Assembly: GCF_025766255.1 (NCBI RefSeq)
Contig: NW_026516674.1
Coordinates: forward strand, 62,001-126,000
DNA length: 64,000 bases
DNA from: Zychaea mexicana
Lineage: Eukaryota > Mucoromycota > Mucoromycetes > Mucorales > Lichtheimiaceae
Direction: 5' to 3'
Under the pieces are notes generated by a model that was not told the origin of the DNA, did no database searches, and saw only the letters and a list, made by a program, of their open reading frames with translations. The position numbers were made by a program, and so were the translations under genes. Positions 1-11,086 of this stretch are shown in pieces; within the stretch, counting starts at the first letter, position 1, and each line of letters opens with the position of its first letter.

Positions 1-200
1 CGCCTTCCATGAGTTTCCCAACGCCGCAGCCTTACACTGCTGAGTATACACCCCATCACGACCAACACTCGGGCCAACCATTCGCCGCAGCTCATCAAGC
101 GCCGTACCCTCCTGCTGGGCCACCGGGCGGCTACCCTCCTCCAGCAGCAGGTGGAGGCTATCCACCTCAACAAGGTTATCCACCTTACCCAGCCCATTAG
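1..200 (+). CDS. C-terminal fragment of a Pro/Gly/Tyr-rich protein (5' end outside window)
   Basis: An open frame enters from the left edge and stops with TAG at 198-200. The visible residues are a low-complexity tail with repeated GYPP/PPGG-type units, ending in PPYPAH. The ATG at position 9 is simply the first in the window and is probably not the real start, because the frame stays open to base 3. Such tails are common on membrane-associated and RNA-binding fungal proteins, so the fragment says little about function. The upstream part is needed to name the family. Confidence 0.5.
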   Translation, partial: PSMSFPTPQPYTAEYTPHHDQHSGQPFAAAHQAPYPPAGPPGGYPPPAAGGGYPPQQGYPPYPAH

Positions 201-720
201 ACATATCAAGATCGACAACGGCAACACCAATCCCCACTATTCATATCCAGTAATCTTATCCTCCCCGCATTGCACTCTTATTAACCCATGCAGTATAGAA
301 TAGCTGTTGTTGTCATTGTTATCACTGTTCCCCTCAATCCTGCTACCATGGTCGGCCATGCACTTTCTTGAAATACCTCACGTACAATATGAGCGATGCG
401 ATCACCTCGTATCTCGCTCCTCATTTCATCGGGTGTAGAGTGTATAAAGTTGCATCTCCACCTCTTCCTGTAACATAATAAATTATTTTGTAAAAACATC
501 TGCTGGTTTTGATCTCCATATTATCTATTGTGTTAGCCTACTTCGACACACCAGACTCCAATTTGGTTTCTGTATCAGTTCTTCACTACCAATCCTTTAC
601 TCCTCTTCTGATCGTTGCTTGTTGTTCGGCATTTGTTACTATGTTACCAAACACACCTTTTCTCCTCCCAGCAAAACTTGAATGGGTAATTATTACTGTA
701 TTCGTTGTTTTTACAAATAT
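201..720. other. Intergenic region between two convergent 3' ends
   Basis: About 520 bp separates the stop of the partial left-edge gene from the stop of the enoyl-CoA reductase gene on the other strand. It is AT-rich. It holds only short open frames (for example 281-499 minus and 509-724 plus) without recognisable motifs, and these are best read as noise. It presumably contains both 3' UTRs. Confidence 0.6.
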
Positions 721-1885
721 TTAAGCAATGAAGGGGAACATGGCCTTTCTGTTGCGTGGGTAATCCTTGAATTCTTTCTTGTAGTTCTTGTGTTTCTTAA
801 CAGCCCAGACATACATCTGACCAGTGGCCACAATGTTGAAGAGCCACGCTATGATTTCCACGCGTTTTGGTGAGTGACAATCCTATTCATCGTCATCATC
901 CCTCTCCTTTTTCACATCCAAAATAAGCCTTACCACTCCAGCTAGTTGAAAGGAAGCAGAGAACGGTCCATCCAATGGTTTCGAAAAAGTAGTTGGGGCA
1001 TGAAACCAAATCAAAACCGTAGCCAAAAGGAATGGCACGACGACGCGTGCCAGCAGGGCGCAAGTTGCGCAAAGTGATGTGTGTTGCCAAGTTGGATAAT
1101 TCGGCCCACTATTTACACGCATGAGGATCACAGCCCGACGAACACATATGACACGCATCCATTGCAAAAAAGATATCCCAACTTACCATCCACACGGCAA
1201 CGGAGCCATAGAGCCAGACATCGCTGCGAGCGCTAGCAGCCTTACCAGCAGCAAACCAAGGACCATACACCCAATAGGCCAAATTGATACCCGACAGCAA
1301 CCAATAATGACCCGAGTTCTTGAAAACGTTGAAGAAAGGCATAGTTCCATGCGAAAAGCGGTGCACAAACAGAGTCTCGAGCTCACGCTTCAAAAAGTGT
1401 GCCATGCACATGTAATACACTACTTGCTGCATGGGTGAATGCTCAAAAGTGGCACGGTAAAAGGTCTTGGACAAATAGTAGAAAATGGGATGAATGAGCA
1501 ATGGACCACCGTATTCAATCAAGAACACAGTTCGCCAGCCAATTTGAGGACCTGATGTTTAACCAGTTCCCCGGATTAACACATAATACGCGTGTTTTTT
1601 TACTTCTTTTTCTTTGCCAATCTCTCAGATAGATAACGTACCGAGATCTTTAAATTGAATAGTGGCGCCGTCGGCAATGCCAGCTTCGGCCAAGGTCTTG
1701 TCAACATCAAGAGCCTTCTTATCGAGGTTGGTCAATCGTTGTCTGTCGGGATAGTATTTGGGGAACTTCTTCTCAATGGCTATCGCAACATCGTGCACCT
1801 TAACAGTCTCGGGCGTTCCGTCGAAATCGAGCGTGAGTGGAAACTTGGTCGACTTTGGGTTTCGCGAAGCAACAGTAAGCTTCAT
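721..1885 (-). CDS. TSC13: Very-long-chain enoyl-CoA reductase (TECR/Tsc13 family)
   Basis: Predicted trans-2-enoyl-CoA reductase, the last step of the ER fatty-acid elongation cycle that supplies very-long-chain acyl chains for sphingolipids. Four exons join in phase: 1885-1640 region ending at 1642, 1551-1187, 1108-934 and 848-721, giving 303 residues, close to the usual ~300. Residues 1-80 form the ubiquitin-like N-terminal domain (start MKLTVASRN). Exon 1 and exon 2 join as KDLGPQIGWRTVFLIEYGGP, the family signature at the first membrane segment. The steroid-reductase-like C-terminal half has HITLRNLRPAG and the typical end FKDYPRNRKAMFPFIA. The start was set at the ATG at 1885; an upstream in-frame ATG at 2041 would add 52 residues not expected in the family. 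Its promoter shares an intergenic region with the 3' end of nitrite reductase. Confidence 0.93.
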
Positions 1886-2635
1886 TTTTTTTTCGGGTTT
1901 GCCGGGGATAAAATGTGTCAAAGAGAAAGAAAGAGCAAAAGCATGTTGAGCTAGTCCAACATAAATTTGCAACTCAAAATTTGGCGGGTATCGATTTACA
2001 CGTGAAGCTGTGGAAGTGAGCTGTTCATGAATACTTTCCATAGTATCACTTAGCCATGGTCCTGTTGACGATTATAATTAGCTGTTTACCAATAGTTTTA
2101 TGATTAAAAATAATATATGTATGGACTCTTTGATGTGGAGCAGAGGTTGGTTGAGCATATCATACAGTGGCAGCATAATTCGCAATGCTCGAGTCTGCAT
2201 TTTTAAAAAACAGTGAATATGTTTTATCTGAATTCAGTAATTTAACAGCATGTTAGAGAAATCAAAACCATATCAAAGCAAGGATCAAAGGAAAGGGACT
2301 GTCGCCACCCGATCATCGCTTTGGATGCAAGAGCCTTGTAGCAAAAATGAAAGATAGAATGTCGTGCCTGTGGGCAGGCTAATTGGATCCTGGTAAGTCC
2401 AACAAAAAGAAGGATACGTATTTTGTATTTTAATCAAACAATTTTATCAATAATATATATTTATATATACAGTATATGACTATGCAAAAAAGATGCGAAA
2501 AGGAAGAACAGATGTGCAAGAATGCTAGTACTCGTATCAATAGGGGAGAAGGAGAATGTATACGAGAGATGAAAGGTTGCTTGTAGTAGAGTGATAGGTA
2601 GCGATATATAATTGGAATTTACAGACAGCTGTTTT
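1886..2635. other. Intergenic region: enoyl-CoA reductase 5' side and nitrite reductase 3' side
   Basis: About 750 bp of AT-rich sequence. It should contain the TECR promoter and the nitrite reductase 3' UTR. An ORF at 2461-2766 (minus) overlaps the nitrite reductase C-terminus in another frame and is not considered a gene. I see no RNA gene or repeat here. Confidence 0.5.
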
Positions 2636-5600
2636 CTACCATTCCAGCGATTTGTCGCCACAACCACCAGCAGTGCCGCAAGCTGGAGCATCTTGCATTG
2701 ACACGATCGTTGCTTTGGCCATGCCACGCTGGATAATGGTTCGGCCCGATCCGAGTGTTTCGTCAAGACTATCCATAGGTGGTATGCTTAAATAGACCTG
2801 ATTGCCTTCCAGCTTGACTTTGAACGTTTCAAGACGGTACTTATCCTCTTCACCTGGCACCAAGCAGTCACCGCTTTCCAGATCAAAGTTCTTCTTGTGC
2901 ATTGGGCAGGATACATAAGGTGTGTTCGACTGACCGTTACCGAGCAAACCAGAAGCAAGAACCAATGCACGCTTGTGTGGGCACATATTTTGGGTCGCAT
3001 ACCACTTGTCTCGCGTATGGAACACAGCAATCTGGACACTCCCGACACGAACGACCTTGCCTTCGTCAATAGGAAACAGGTCTGTAGAGCCGACGTTCAA
3101 CCATGTGTTTTGTTCAGGTGTGGAAGGAGTCAGCTTTGCCATGGGTGGCAATTCCTTAGGCCAGTCGGCTGGACGTAACTGACCACGCTCGTCGACCATT
3201 TCAATCACTGTGTCGCGCTCCTCAGAGTTGACAAATGCATCAAAGTGCTTGCGGCGTTTGGGATCACGGACAACAGTCGTCCATTCACACTGATACGCGC
3301 CAATCAGCTTATGCATCTGCTGTTCAAGTTGGTCGGCAATGCCCAAATGGTCTTCAAGAACGACTTTGCGTAGGTAGTTGATGCCGCCTTCCATCTTCTC
3401 GATCCAGCGGGCAGTACGGGTCAGCTTGTCGGCTGTCATGATATAGTACATTAAGAAGCGGTCAAGGTACTTGATTGCAAGTTCTTCAGAGACGTCGGCA
3501 ACGAGAAGCTCTGCATGCTTGGGTTTGGAGCCGCCGTTACCGCACACATAGACATTGTAGCCCTTGTCTGTGGCAATACAGCCGAAATCTTTGCCCTGTG
3601 CTTCGGCGCATTCACGGATACAGCCAGACACACCACCCTTGAGCTTGTGTGGTGAACGGATACCCTTGTACCGGTTCTCCAGCTGATTTGAAAAGGGGAA
3701 GAAGTTAGCTTTGAATCCAAAAATGCGACTCATATAATGATCATGTCGCTATAGATATCATCGTAAACGGTACCTGAATGGCAAATCCGACGGAGTCTTG
3801 TTGACCATATCGGCACCATGCCGTTCCTACGCAACTCTTGACAGCACGCAAAGATTTGCCGTAGGCATGACCACTATAATTCAACCATCAATGATTAGCA
3901 TATGGCGGTCGACGTTGTCTTTCTCCAATATGTTTATAGTGTTGTAAAAAGTATGTTTACCTCTCGAAACCAGCATCAACAAGATCTTCCCAGATTTGCG
4001 GCAGATCTTCTTTTCGTGCGCCCACTGACAGTTTCAAGGTGCTGATGTTAGACTCCTATTGTATTATACCGATTCCACTTTATCACGTTGTAACATGTAA
4101 AAGTATGTGAAGATAACTTACTGATATCGATACGCTGAGCACCAGTGATTTTGGTGTACAAGTTGTAATCTTGTGCAACCTTTGCAATAACACCGAGCTT
4201 TTCAGGTGTCACTTCACCAGCTGGAATACGAGGCACAATACTGTACAGACCGCCACGCTGGATATTGGCAAGATAACGATCATTGGTATCCTGGAGCGGA
4301 CGCAGGCCTGGGTTCAAAATATGCTCATTCCAGAGACCGGCAAGGATACTAGCAATGGCGGGCTTACAGACTTCACAGCCATCTGTGCCAGCTGTTCCAG
4401 CTGCACCAGCATGCTTAACAAAATCATCGAATGTCTTGAGTTCCTTGACCTGCCCAATAGTGAACAGCTCAGCACGGCTGTACTTGAAATGGCTACACAA
4501 GGAGTTACTGATGGTCTGACCCAATGCCTTGAGCTCGCCTTCAAAAATTTCTTGGACTTGAGGCAAACAGCCGCCACATCCGGTGCCGGCTTTGGAAAAA
4601 CACTTGACTTGATTGACATTTTCGCATTTTTTGTCACGAATGATCTTACGGATCCCGCCCTTGGTGACGTTGTTGCAGGAGCAAATTTGGGTGTCGTCGG
4701 GTAAAGCATCGGCAGATTGGACGCTGTCGCCACCCTGGACGCCTAAAATGAGCTCGGAGGGGGGTGATTGCAATCGTTTGGCAGAGCGGACCAAGGCAAG
4801 CAATTTCGCATAGTCGTTGGTGTCACCAACCATCATGCCACCGACTAATTTTTTGCCGTCTTTGGTGAAAATATACTTTTTGTAGACACCGCTGAATGGA
4901 TCGCGGTAGACCAGAGGCTGGGTCTTGGACTCATCAGGGAAACAGTCGCCAAAGCTGGCAACGTGAACACCGAGAAGCTTGAGTTTGGTAGACATGTCGG
5001 CACCACGGAAGGCTGCCTTGCGTGACTGGTTGAGCCTGGTGGTAAGATTGCGAGCAACCACTTCTGCCATACTATCAATTTATGATGATTATCAGTTAAG
5101 CACATCCTTTATATGTAACATAGCTGGGTAGAAATAAGTACTTACTCGTAACCTGGAGCGACGAGACCGTACACCATATCATTGTGCGAGGCACATTCAC
5201 CAATAGCAAAGACATCCGGCACAGATGTTTCAAGTCGATCGTTGACTACAAAACCACCACGTGGAGCACGTTCTAAAGCAGTATTCTCGCACAGCTGGTC
5301 GCGGGGTCGAATACCAATGGCATAAATGACCATCTCGGCGGTCCGAGTACCACCACTGGCAAGCACCATGTTCTCGACGTTATCACCACCTTGGATTTCC
5401 ATAGGACAATCGCCAACGTAAGATTTGAGACCGAGCTTTTCGATTTCGGCTTCCAAGACGCCCGAGGCTTCACAATCGAGTTGACGGGACATGAGACGAT
5501 CGGATCGTTCGTAGATGCTGACTTCAAGGCCCAAATCCTTGGCAGCTTTGGCAGCTTCCAGACCAAGCAAACCGCCACCAACAACGGCTGCGTGCTTGAC

Positions 5601-6232
5601 ATGCTCGAGTTTGGACCAGGCCATAATGTCTTCCAGATCTTGAAGTGTACGATAAACAAAGACACCGCCGTATTTGCCGAGTGTGACGCCTGGAGGTAAA
5701 GCAGCTGAAGAGCCTGTGGCAATCACGCAAACATCATAGTCGACCCAGCCTGTAAGGCGTGTGCGTACGCGTTTGTTCTCGGTGTCGATTTCTTCTACTG
5801 GATCGCCGAGCTCGACCTGGACTTGGTTCTCAGTATACCAAGAGCGTGGTTGCATCAGTTGCTGCTCGACATCGCAATGTCCAAAGTATTGAGTGAGGCC
5901 GACACGATTATAAGCAACTAGTTTTTGTTTGATAAGACCAAAAAAGGTACATCAGCATTTACATAATTCTAAGCAAAAGAAGGGAGGAGAGATCTAAAGT
6001 ACATGTTATACACAAACGCACCTTCAGGTTCTTCAGAAAACACACGGATTTGATACATGTTGGCGTCATTGTCATACTCGCGAACTTTCTCAATAAATGA
6101 TACGGAAACCATGCCGAGTCCGACGACAATAATTTGTTTTGGTGGTATTGTCGGCGGTGCTTCATCGCTGGCAGCCTCCGAGCTAGGAGGTGACGAGAAT
6201 GTGTTAGAAGGCAGCTCCGTATTGGGAGGCAT
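2636..6232 (-). CDS. Assimilatory nitrite reductase [NAD(P)H], NirB-NirD-type fusion
   Basis: Reduces nitrite to ammonium in the cytosol using NAD(P)H, FAD, Fe-S and siroheme. Six exons join in phase (6232-6022, 5917-5146, 5071-4122, 4024-3961, 3873-3774, 3682-2636), giving 1047 residues, as expected for fungal NiiA/NIT-6. Order of domains: FAD/NAD(P)H pyridine nucleotide oxidoreductase (residues ~30-330, second dinucleotide motif GGGLLG); BFD-like [2Fe-2S] region with CSC near 458-460 and CGGC; sulfite/nitrite reductase ferredoxin-like halves; siroheme/4Fe-4S cysteines in CVGTAWC (680/686) and CIREC (720/724); and a C-terminal Rieske domain with CPH (933/935) and CPMH (958/961). The first FAD motif reads GLGMVS, with Ser where Gly is usual. 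It lies in the same orientation as nitrate reductase, 1.8 kb downstream of it. Corresponds to niiA/nit-6. Confidence 0.97.
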
Positions 6233-8072
6233 TACAGAAAGAGAGAGTTGGGAGAGAGGCTAGTGTTGGGAGAGAGGCAAAGTGAATGGAGAAAGAAAAG
6301 AAAAAGAAGAAGGAAGAAAAAACACAAAGAAGATCTTCATTATAAGCTTCAAAGAAAGGCAAACTTTATAAGGCGGCCAAGGCAAAAGAAAAGGCACGGT
6401 TGTCGCATGTATATCACGTGTTTTTAATGAAGAGATGATGAAGGCTGATGGTAATTGAAGATGGCCGATTTGATCCATATGAGACAGTATACACACACAG
6501 AAAGTCTAATGAGGCTTATCATTATAGGCAGAGGACTCAACATGGGGAGCTGTTTACCGCGTATTTTAAAAAAAAAAGAGGGAGAAAGATTATGTGTGAT
6601 GTGGGCAATTCGTTATCTCTCTCTTCAATATCTGGTTCTGTTTGCTATTCAATTTAGGAAACTTGGGGGTGGAGCAGACAAGTACATTTTTATACTAGCG
6701 ATAATGCACCGCTTTTTTGGAAATGGTTATCTCGTTGCAGTTTACATATTACGGGATGAGCAAGAGCGATAAGAAGAGACACACCGCTGCTGTTGAAATT
6801 TTGTTTGTTGCCTTATTAGTACAACTCTTATCGGTCTTCTATTTTGTTTGAGTTAAAGAGAGAGCGTTGATTGAGAAATACTATTGATCGTACGACCTGA
6901 AAACTAACAACCGGTAGGAAATGAGCTATCGAAATGCAAAAAAAAAGATAGAAAGATAATACGGTAAAAAGCGGGCATTTGTGCAGCTCGAGGGTTTCGA
7001 TAAAAAAAAACTTTTTTTTACTCAAGTAAAGGGTGGGGGGAGGGAACAAATGAGGGGGGGCGAGAGATAATGATAGGTGATGGTACGGGATTTGTGTGTG
7101 CACATAATAATAAGCGATCACATTAACTAATGAAGTTAACAAACAAACACTAAGCTTGACAAGAATAGCTGAGTGGGGCTCTTGAAAATGCGCAATAAGA
7201 GACAAAGTACATAGTCTAATTTGTCTCTTTCATGGTGCGCTGGTGAGGTGATAGGAGAGAAAGGTTACCAATTGCTCGTTCTTTATTAGCTCGATCTAAC
7301 AAACAAATAAAAAAAAATCTTGTTGTCGTCTTGTGTGTCCTTGATGGGTTTCCCTGTACTAGTTACTATGTCGTATGTACTGTTATTATTAGACTCGGAA
7401 ACAAGATACAGCTTGCTATCAACGCGAAAAAAAATGGAGTTACCCGAGTCGAAAAATATTCTCCGTTATCATGAATGAACTGATGAAAAAGAACGTTTGA
7501 TACATTGTCTTCTGTCGCTTGATAACGCTTTGTTTGTTGACATATATAGTAATGGTTTGGTCTTTCCGTCGATTGCAGTGATGATCAGCCAGTGGCATCT
7601 GCTTCAGCATGGATCATGCAATGTCGTCTTATCATACTTTGGGGAAAGATATTGTATATGTCCACATCATGTCTAGCATTTTATCTGTCATTCATCATAT
7701 GATAACATGTGTTTTCGAGCAAAAAAAGGCAGTAAAGTTATATAATAATGGATGTGTCTTATTTTTTGCTGTAGGATATATGCTGAAGATGTATAGAGGA
7801 GCTAAAATATGGTCTTTTAGGCGAAGTATTGCGGTGTGAAGAAAGAGAGGGAAAAATGCACGTAGATGAAATGATAATGAAAAGTTGGTAGAGGATAGAC
7901 AAAAATACAAAGGAGGTTTTTGAAAGGGGTCAAGAGGATGAGGATTAAGATGGTATCGTATTTTTTAACTTCACAGCATATAGAGTACAGATATATAATA
8001 AAGGAAGTAAGTGCTTTTTCTGTTCTGTTTCTGTGTAGATGAAGGTACTGTATGGGAGTCAGATGTGTTTCT
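6233..8072. promoter_or_regulatory. Intergenic region: nitrite reductase promoter and nitrate reductase 3' side
   Basis: 1.84 kb between the stop of nitrate reductase and the start of nitrite reductase. Immediately upstream of the nitrite reductase ATG is a ~100 bp purine-rich run on the plus strand (CT-rich in the gene's sense), a common fungal leader or core-promoter composition. GATA-core sites of the AreA/NIT2 type are present, for example around 6768, 6948-6960 and 7062-7080. Short open frames here are low-complexity and not supported as genes. That this region carries nitrogen-responsive control is inference from position and motif. Confidence 0.45.
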
Positions 8073-11000
8073 TTAAAATACAAATATATTGTTAGATGCA
8101 AATTTGTCACCCATTTTTTGGGAAATTAAAGGTTTGCAGCACTCATTTATCATAGCATCTGATCCACAGAGTAGAGCAATCTTGTCAGTGGCATCAGCGG
8201 CACCTTCGTGAGGGAATAAGTGGTCCTCGAGTTCTTGAGCTGTTAATCGGCCACAGCCATGCTTCCAATCGCTAGGTGGGTTAGACAGTATATAGCGTAT
8301 ATGCAGAACATTGGGGCCCAAGAGCTTTTGCAACTCCTCGAGTTCTTCTGAAAGCACAAGATCTTCCAAGTGTCGGACGCAATAAATAAGGGAGACATGA
8401 GGAGGCTCATGATCATGACGCAAAGCCTCAATGATCTGCCACATAGGGGTAATACCGGTGCCGCCAGCAATCATGCCTATATGTCGTGCTCGTTTCGCTG
8501 GCGCGTGCATGATGCTGTAGTTTGCGTCTCCTAGATACTCGTACTCGCCAAGTGGTCCCTTGATGTCAATGGTTTCGCCGACGCGCACCTTGTCAAGGAG
8601 CTGTGTGAATGCACCACCTGGCTGCTGATGATCAGGGAAATATATCTTGACCAGAAACTCGACAAAGCCTGGACCACATCGGCTAGGAGTATATGCACGC
8701 ATGACGGATTTTGTAGGTGCATCACGACTGATTTGCTCCTGAGGCAGCTTCAGATAGGCATGCTGGCCCACGGGCAAGCCAAAATTTTGATTGGCTTCGA
8801 ACACGAATCGAAAAATACGGATGGTGGTAGAAAGAGATGTTTTGCTGTCCAAGACCATCTTTTTCCATTTCTTGGGTTCCAAAAATGACGCAGAGTCTTC
8901 TAGTGCGGTCGATTGCGTCGTTGTACTCTTTTGCGACTCTGGAACGCTGACGTGGCTGGCAGCAGAAGAAGATTGATGTGATGAGGAGGCGACCGACGAT
9001 TTTTCGTCACTGCTGGCGAGTTGGCCGACGAGATAATCGCGGAGCATATCGTGTGCTTTACTTGAATGAATGGCGTCGAATTCTTCTGTACAATCCGTAC
9101 CGCCGGTGATCAATATGCTAGACGCACCGCCAGGGTGATCTTTGAGGAACGGCGTACAGTCGTAGACTAGATCATGAACCACAATCCAGCAATCAGTTTC
9201 AGAGTCGTGAGGCTCGACCTCGGCCATTGTGAATGTCTGTAAGGACGACTTGTCTGGAGGTGGCGCAGTGCTTGTGGTCGTAGTAGCTGCGACTTCTTGT
9301 TTCAGCTCGCGTTCCATCCAGCCTCCAGGTTCGGCACCTGCGAGCGTTGGATGTTCGCACCAGATAGATAGCGAGGGCTCTCGAGTAAGCGCCAGTTTAA
9401 CACGGAACCAGCAATTGTTCATCATGCCCATCAAGTTCCACGTGAGGTTCTCGGGCTGTGTGTTTTGGGATTCGTCCCAGGCACGGACGACCATTTCGTC
9501 GGCACGGACAAGGTCAGCGACTTCCATGTCAACATGCCAAAGGGTCCAGGTCCAGTTGCGCGACGACTTGTAGTATCCGGGTCCGGCCATCTGACCATAG
9601 GGTGCAGTGACGGCCTCTGCAGAAGGTTGATCAAGGTTGGCTAGAAGCCATGTCTTGCCACTGTCGAGTGAGACTTCAACACGTGTGATTCTGCGATTGC
9701 CGCCAGTGTATGCGTAACCGCGAGCAGTGTAGGTATCTTGGAGATTTTGTAGCCGAATATAGTCACCGTGGTTTGGTGTAGTAATGACGCTGTTGATATT
9801 GAGATCGTATAATGTGTACTCGGGACGCTTCCACCAACCTTCGGCGGTTGCTTGCTCTGGTGATTGGACTTGAGTAGGCATGACTTTGTTGTCGCTGTCG
9901 TGGAACGGGTTCTGAGACTCGTTTGCGCTGGCTTCAATTGACGCTAGCCATTTGACGCTACGGCCGCCAATACATCCAGGAATGAGTACGCGTAATGGGA
10001 ACCCGTGATCGGGTGGTAGAACTTCGTCATTCATTTTGTACGCAAGCATCACGTCGTAGTGGTCGGACATTGCGCGACTAGCAGCGAGTGATGTACCGTA
10101 TGCACCCTGCAATTTGTATCGGAGTGAATATTGGGGATGTATGCCAAACAGAAGAATGAATAGGATGCTTACCTTGGAGGTATTATCACTGCCTTCAAAG
10201 CAGATATACAGAGCCTCATCTTTGAGACCACCGCCGAATTGATTAATAACATCACGAAGGTATACGCCAGTCCAGCATGCAGTGCTGACACCTGAATGTT
10301 TTTCAAGAATAGGTAGAATACATGTTACATTTACAAGTCTAATGCGAATGCGCGTGTATTGCAGCTGTGTATGTGTAGGCTATTTAGTGTAATAAGTGGA
10401 TCATCCATTAGAGCTTACCCGCTGCTCCCCTGGAAATACAATCAAATAGATAAGGCATGCTGTTAGTGCCATATGCAAAACATGCAACGTTTTTTCATTG
10501 TTGCTATATATGTACTATGTAGCAAAGAAGAAGATACGGTACCATCCGAAGCCAATAGATTGTTTGACCATGTTTTGTTCTTTACGTCGATTGCCTGCGC
10601 AGACCATTGTCATTGGCAAAATGGTCGGTGGCATAGATACAATATCTTGCATTGTGATAGTGCATGGCTTATTGACCAAGCCTTTAATCTCAAGACGATG
10701 ATCGTCCCAAGTTAACTGTGGCACAGGTCCATGATTACGAACAAAATGCAATTGATTTGGAGTCACATAGCCAGCTTGTTCAAGTTTCTTTAAGGGCGAC
10801 TCTACATGTACAAGTTCAGTATAGTTGATTAGAAAATAAGCTTTTGTCGTTTATATCGTAGCACTTATAAAGTTGAAGAAGAGAGGAATTGTCTGCTAGA
10901 GTTGCTGTTGTAGTGGAGCCAGCGGCGATAGAACGTACCTGCGTTGAATGGATGTTTGCCAGTAAGTCGAACCATAGATGGGTCTCGCAGTACAAATGCG

Positions 11001-11086
11001 TCCGGAGTATTTGCATCGCGAGGATCGACAGTAGTGAGCGGTTGGATGATGCCTTCAGTTTGTTCTTCTTCTTTGATCAAATGCAT
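8073..11086 (-). CDS. Assimilatory nitrate reductase [NAD(P)H] (molybdopterin, cytochrome b5, FAD)
   Basis: Catalyses nitrate to nitrite. Five exons join in phase: 11086-10939, 10801-10543, an 11-nt micro-exon 10429-10419, 10291-10173 and 10106-8073, giving 856 residues, the usual size. Domain order is canonical. The sulfite-oxidase-type Moco domain carries the Mo-ligating Cys in VCAGNRRKEQN (about residue 117) and the GFGWGAAGVSTACWTGV segment rebuilt across the micro-exon. A Mo-cofactor dimerisation domain follows, then cytochrome b5 with haem His in HPGG (~503) and at ~526. The C-terminus is an FAD/NAD(P)H reductase with RAYTPS, GGTGITPM and a C-terminal CGSDAMI. A Ser/Thr-rich hinge lies between b5 and FAD domains. 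NADH versus NADPH preference cannot be read. Shares a divergent promoter region with the first nitrate transporter. Corresponds to niaD/nit-3. Confidence 0.97.

Noticed and set aside
1886..2041. Upstream in-frame ATG of the enoyl-CoA reductase
   Set aside because: It would add 52 residues ahead of the ubiquitin-like domain, which normally begins at the N-terminus; a T-rich stretch precedes the preferred ATG.
6828..7205. 125-codon minus-strand frame between nitrate and nitrite reductase
   Set aside because: Low-complexity Phe/Leu/Ser-rich translation of A/G-rich DNA, with no motif; better read as promoter or spacer.
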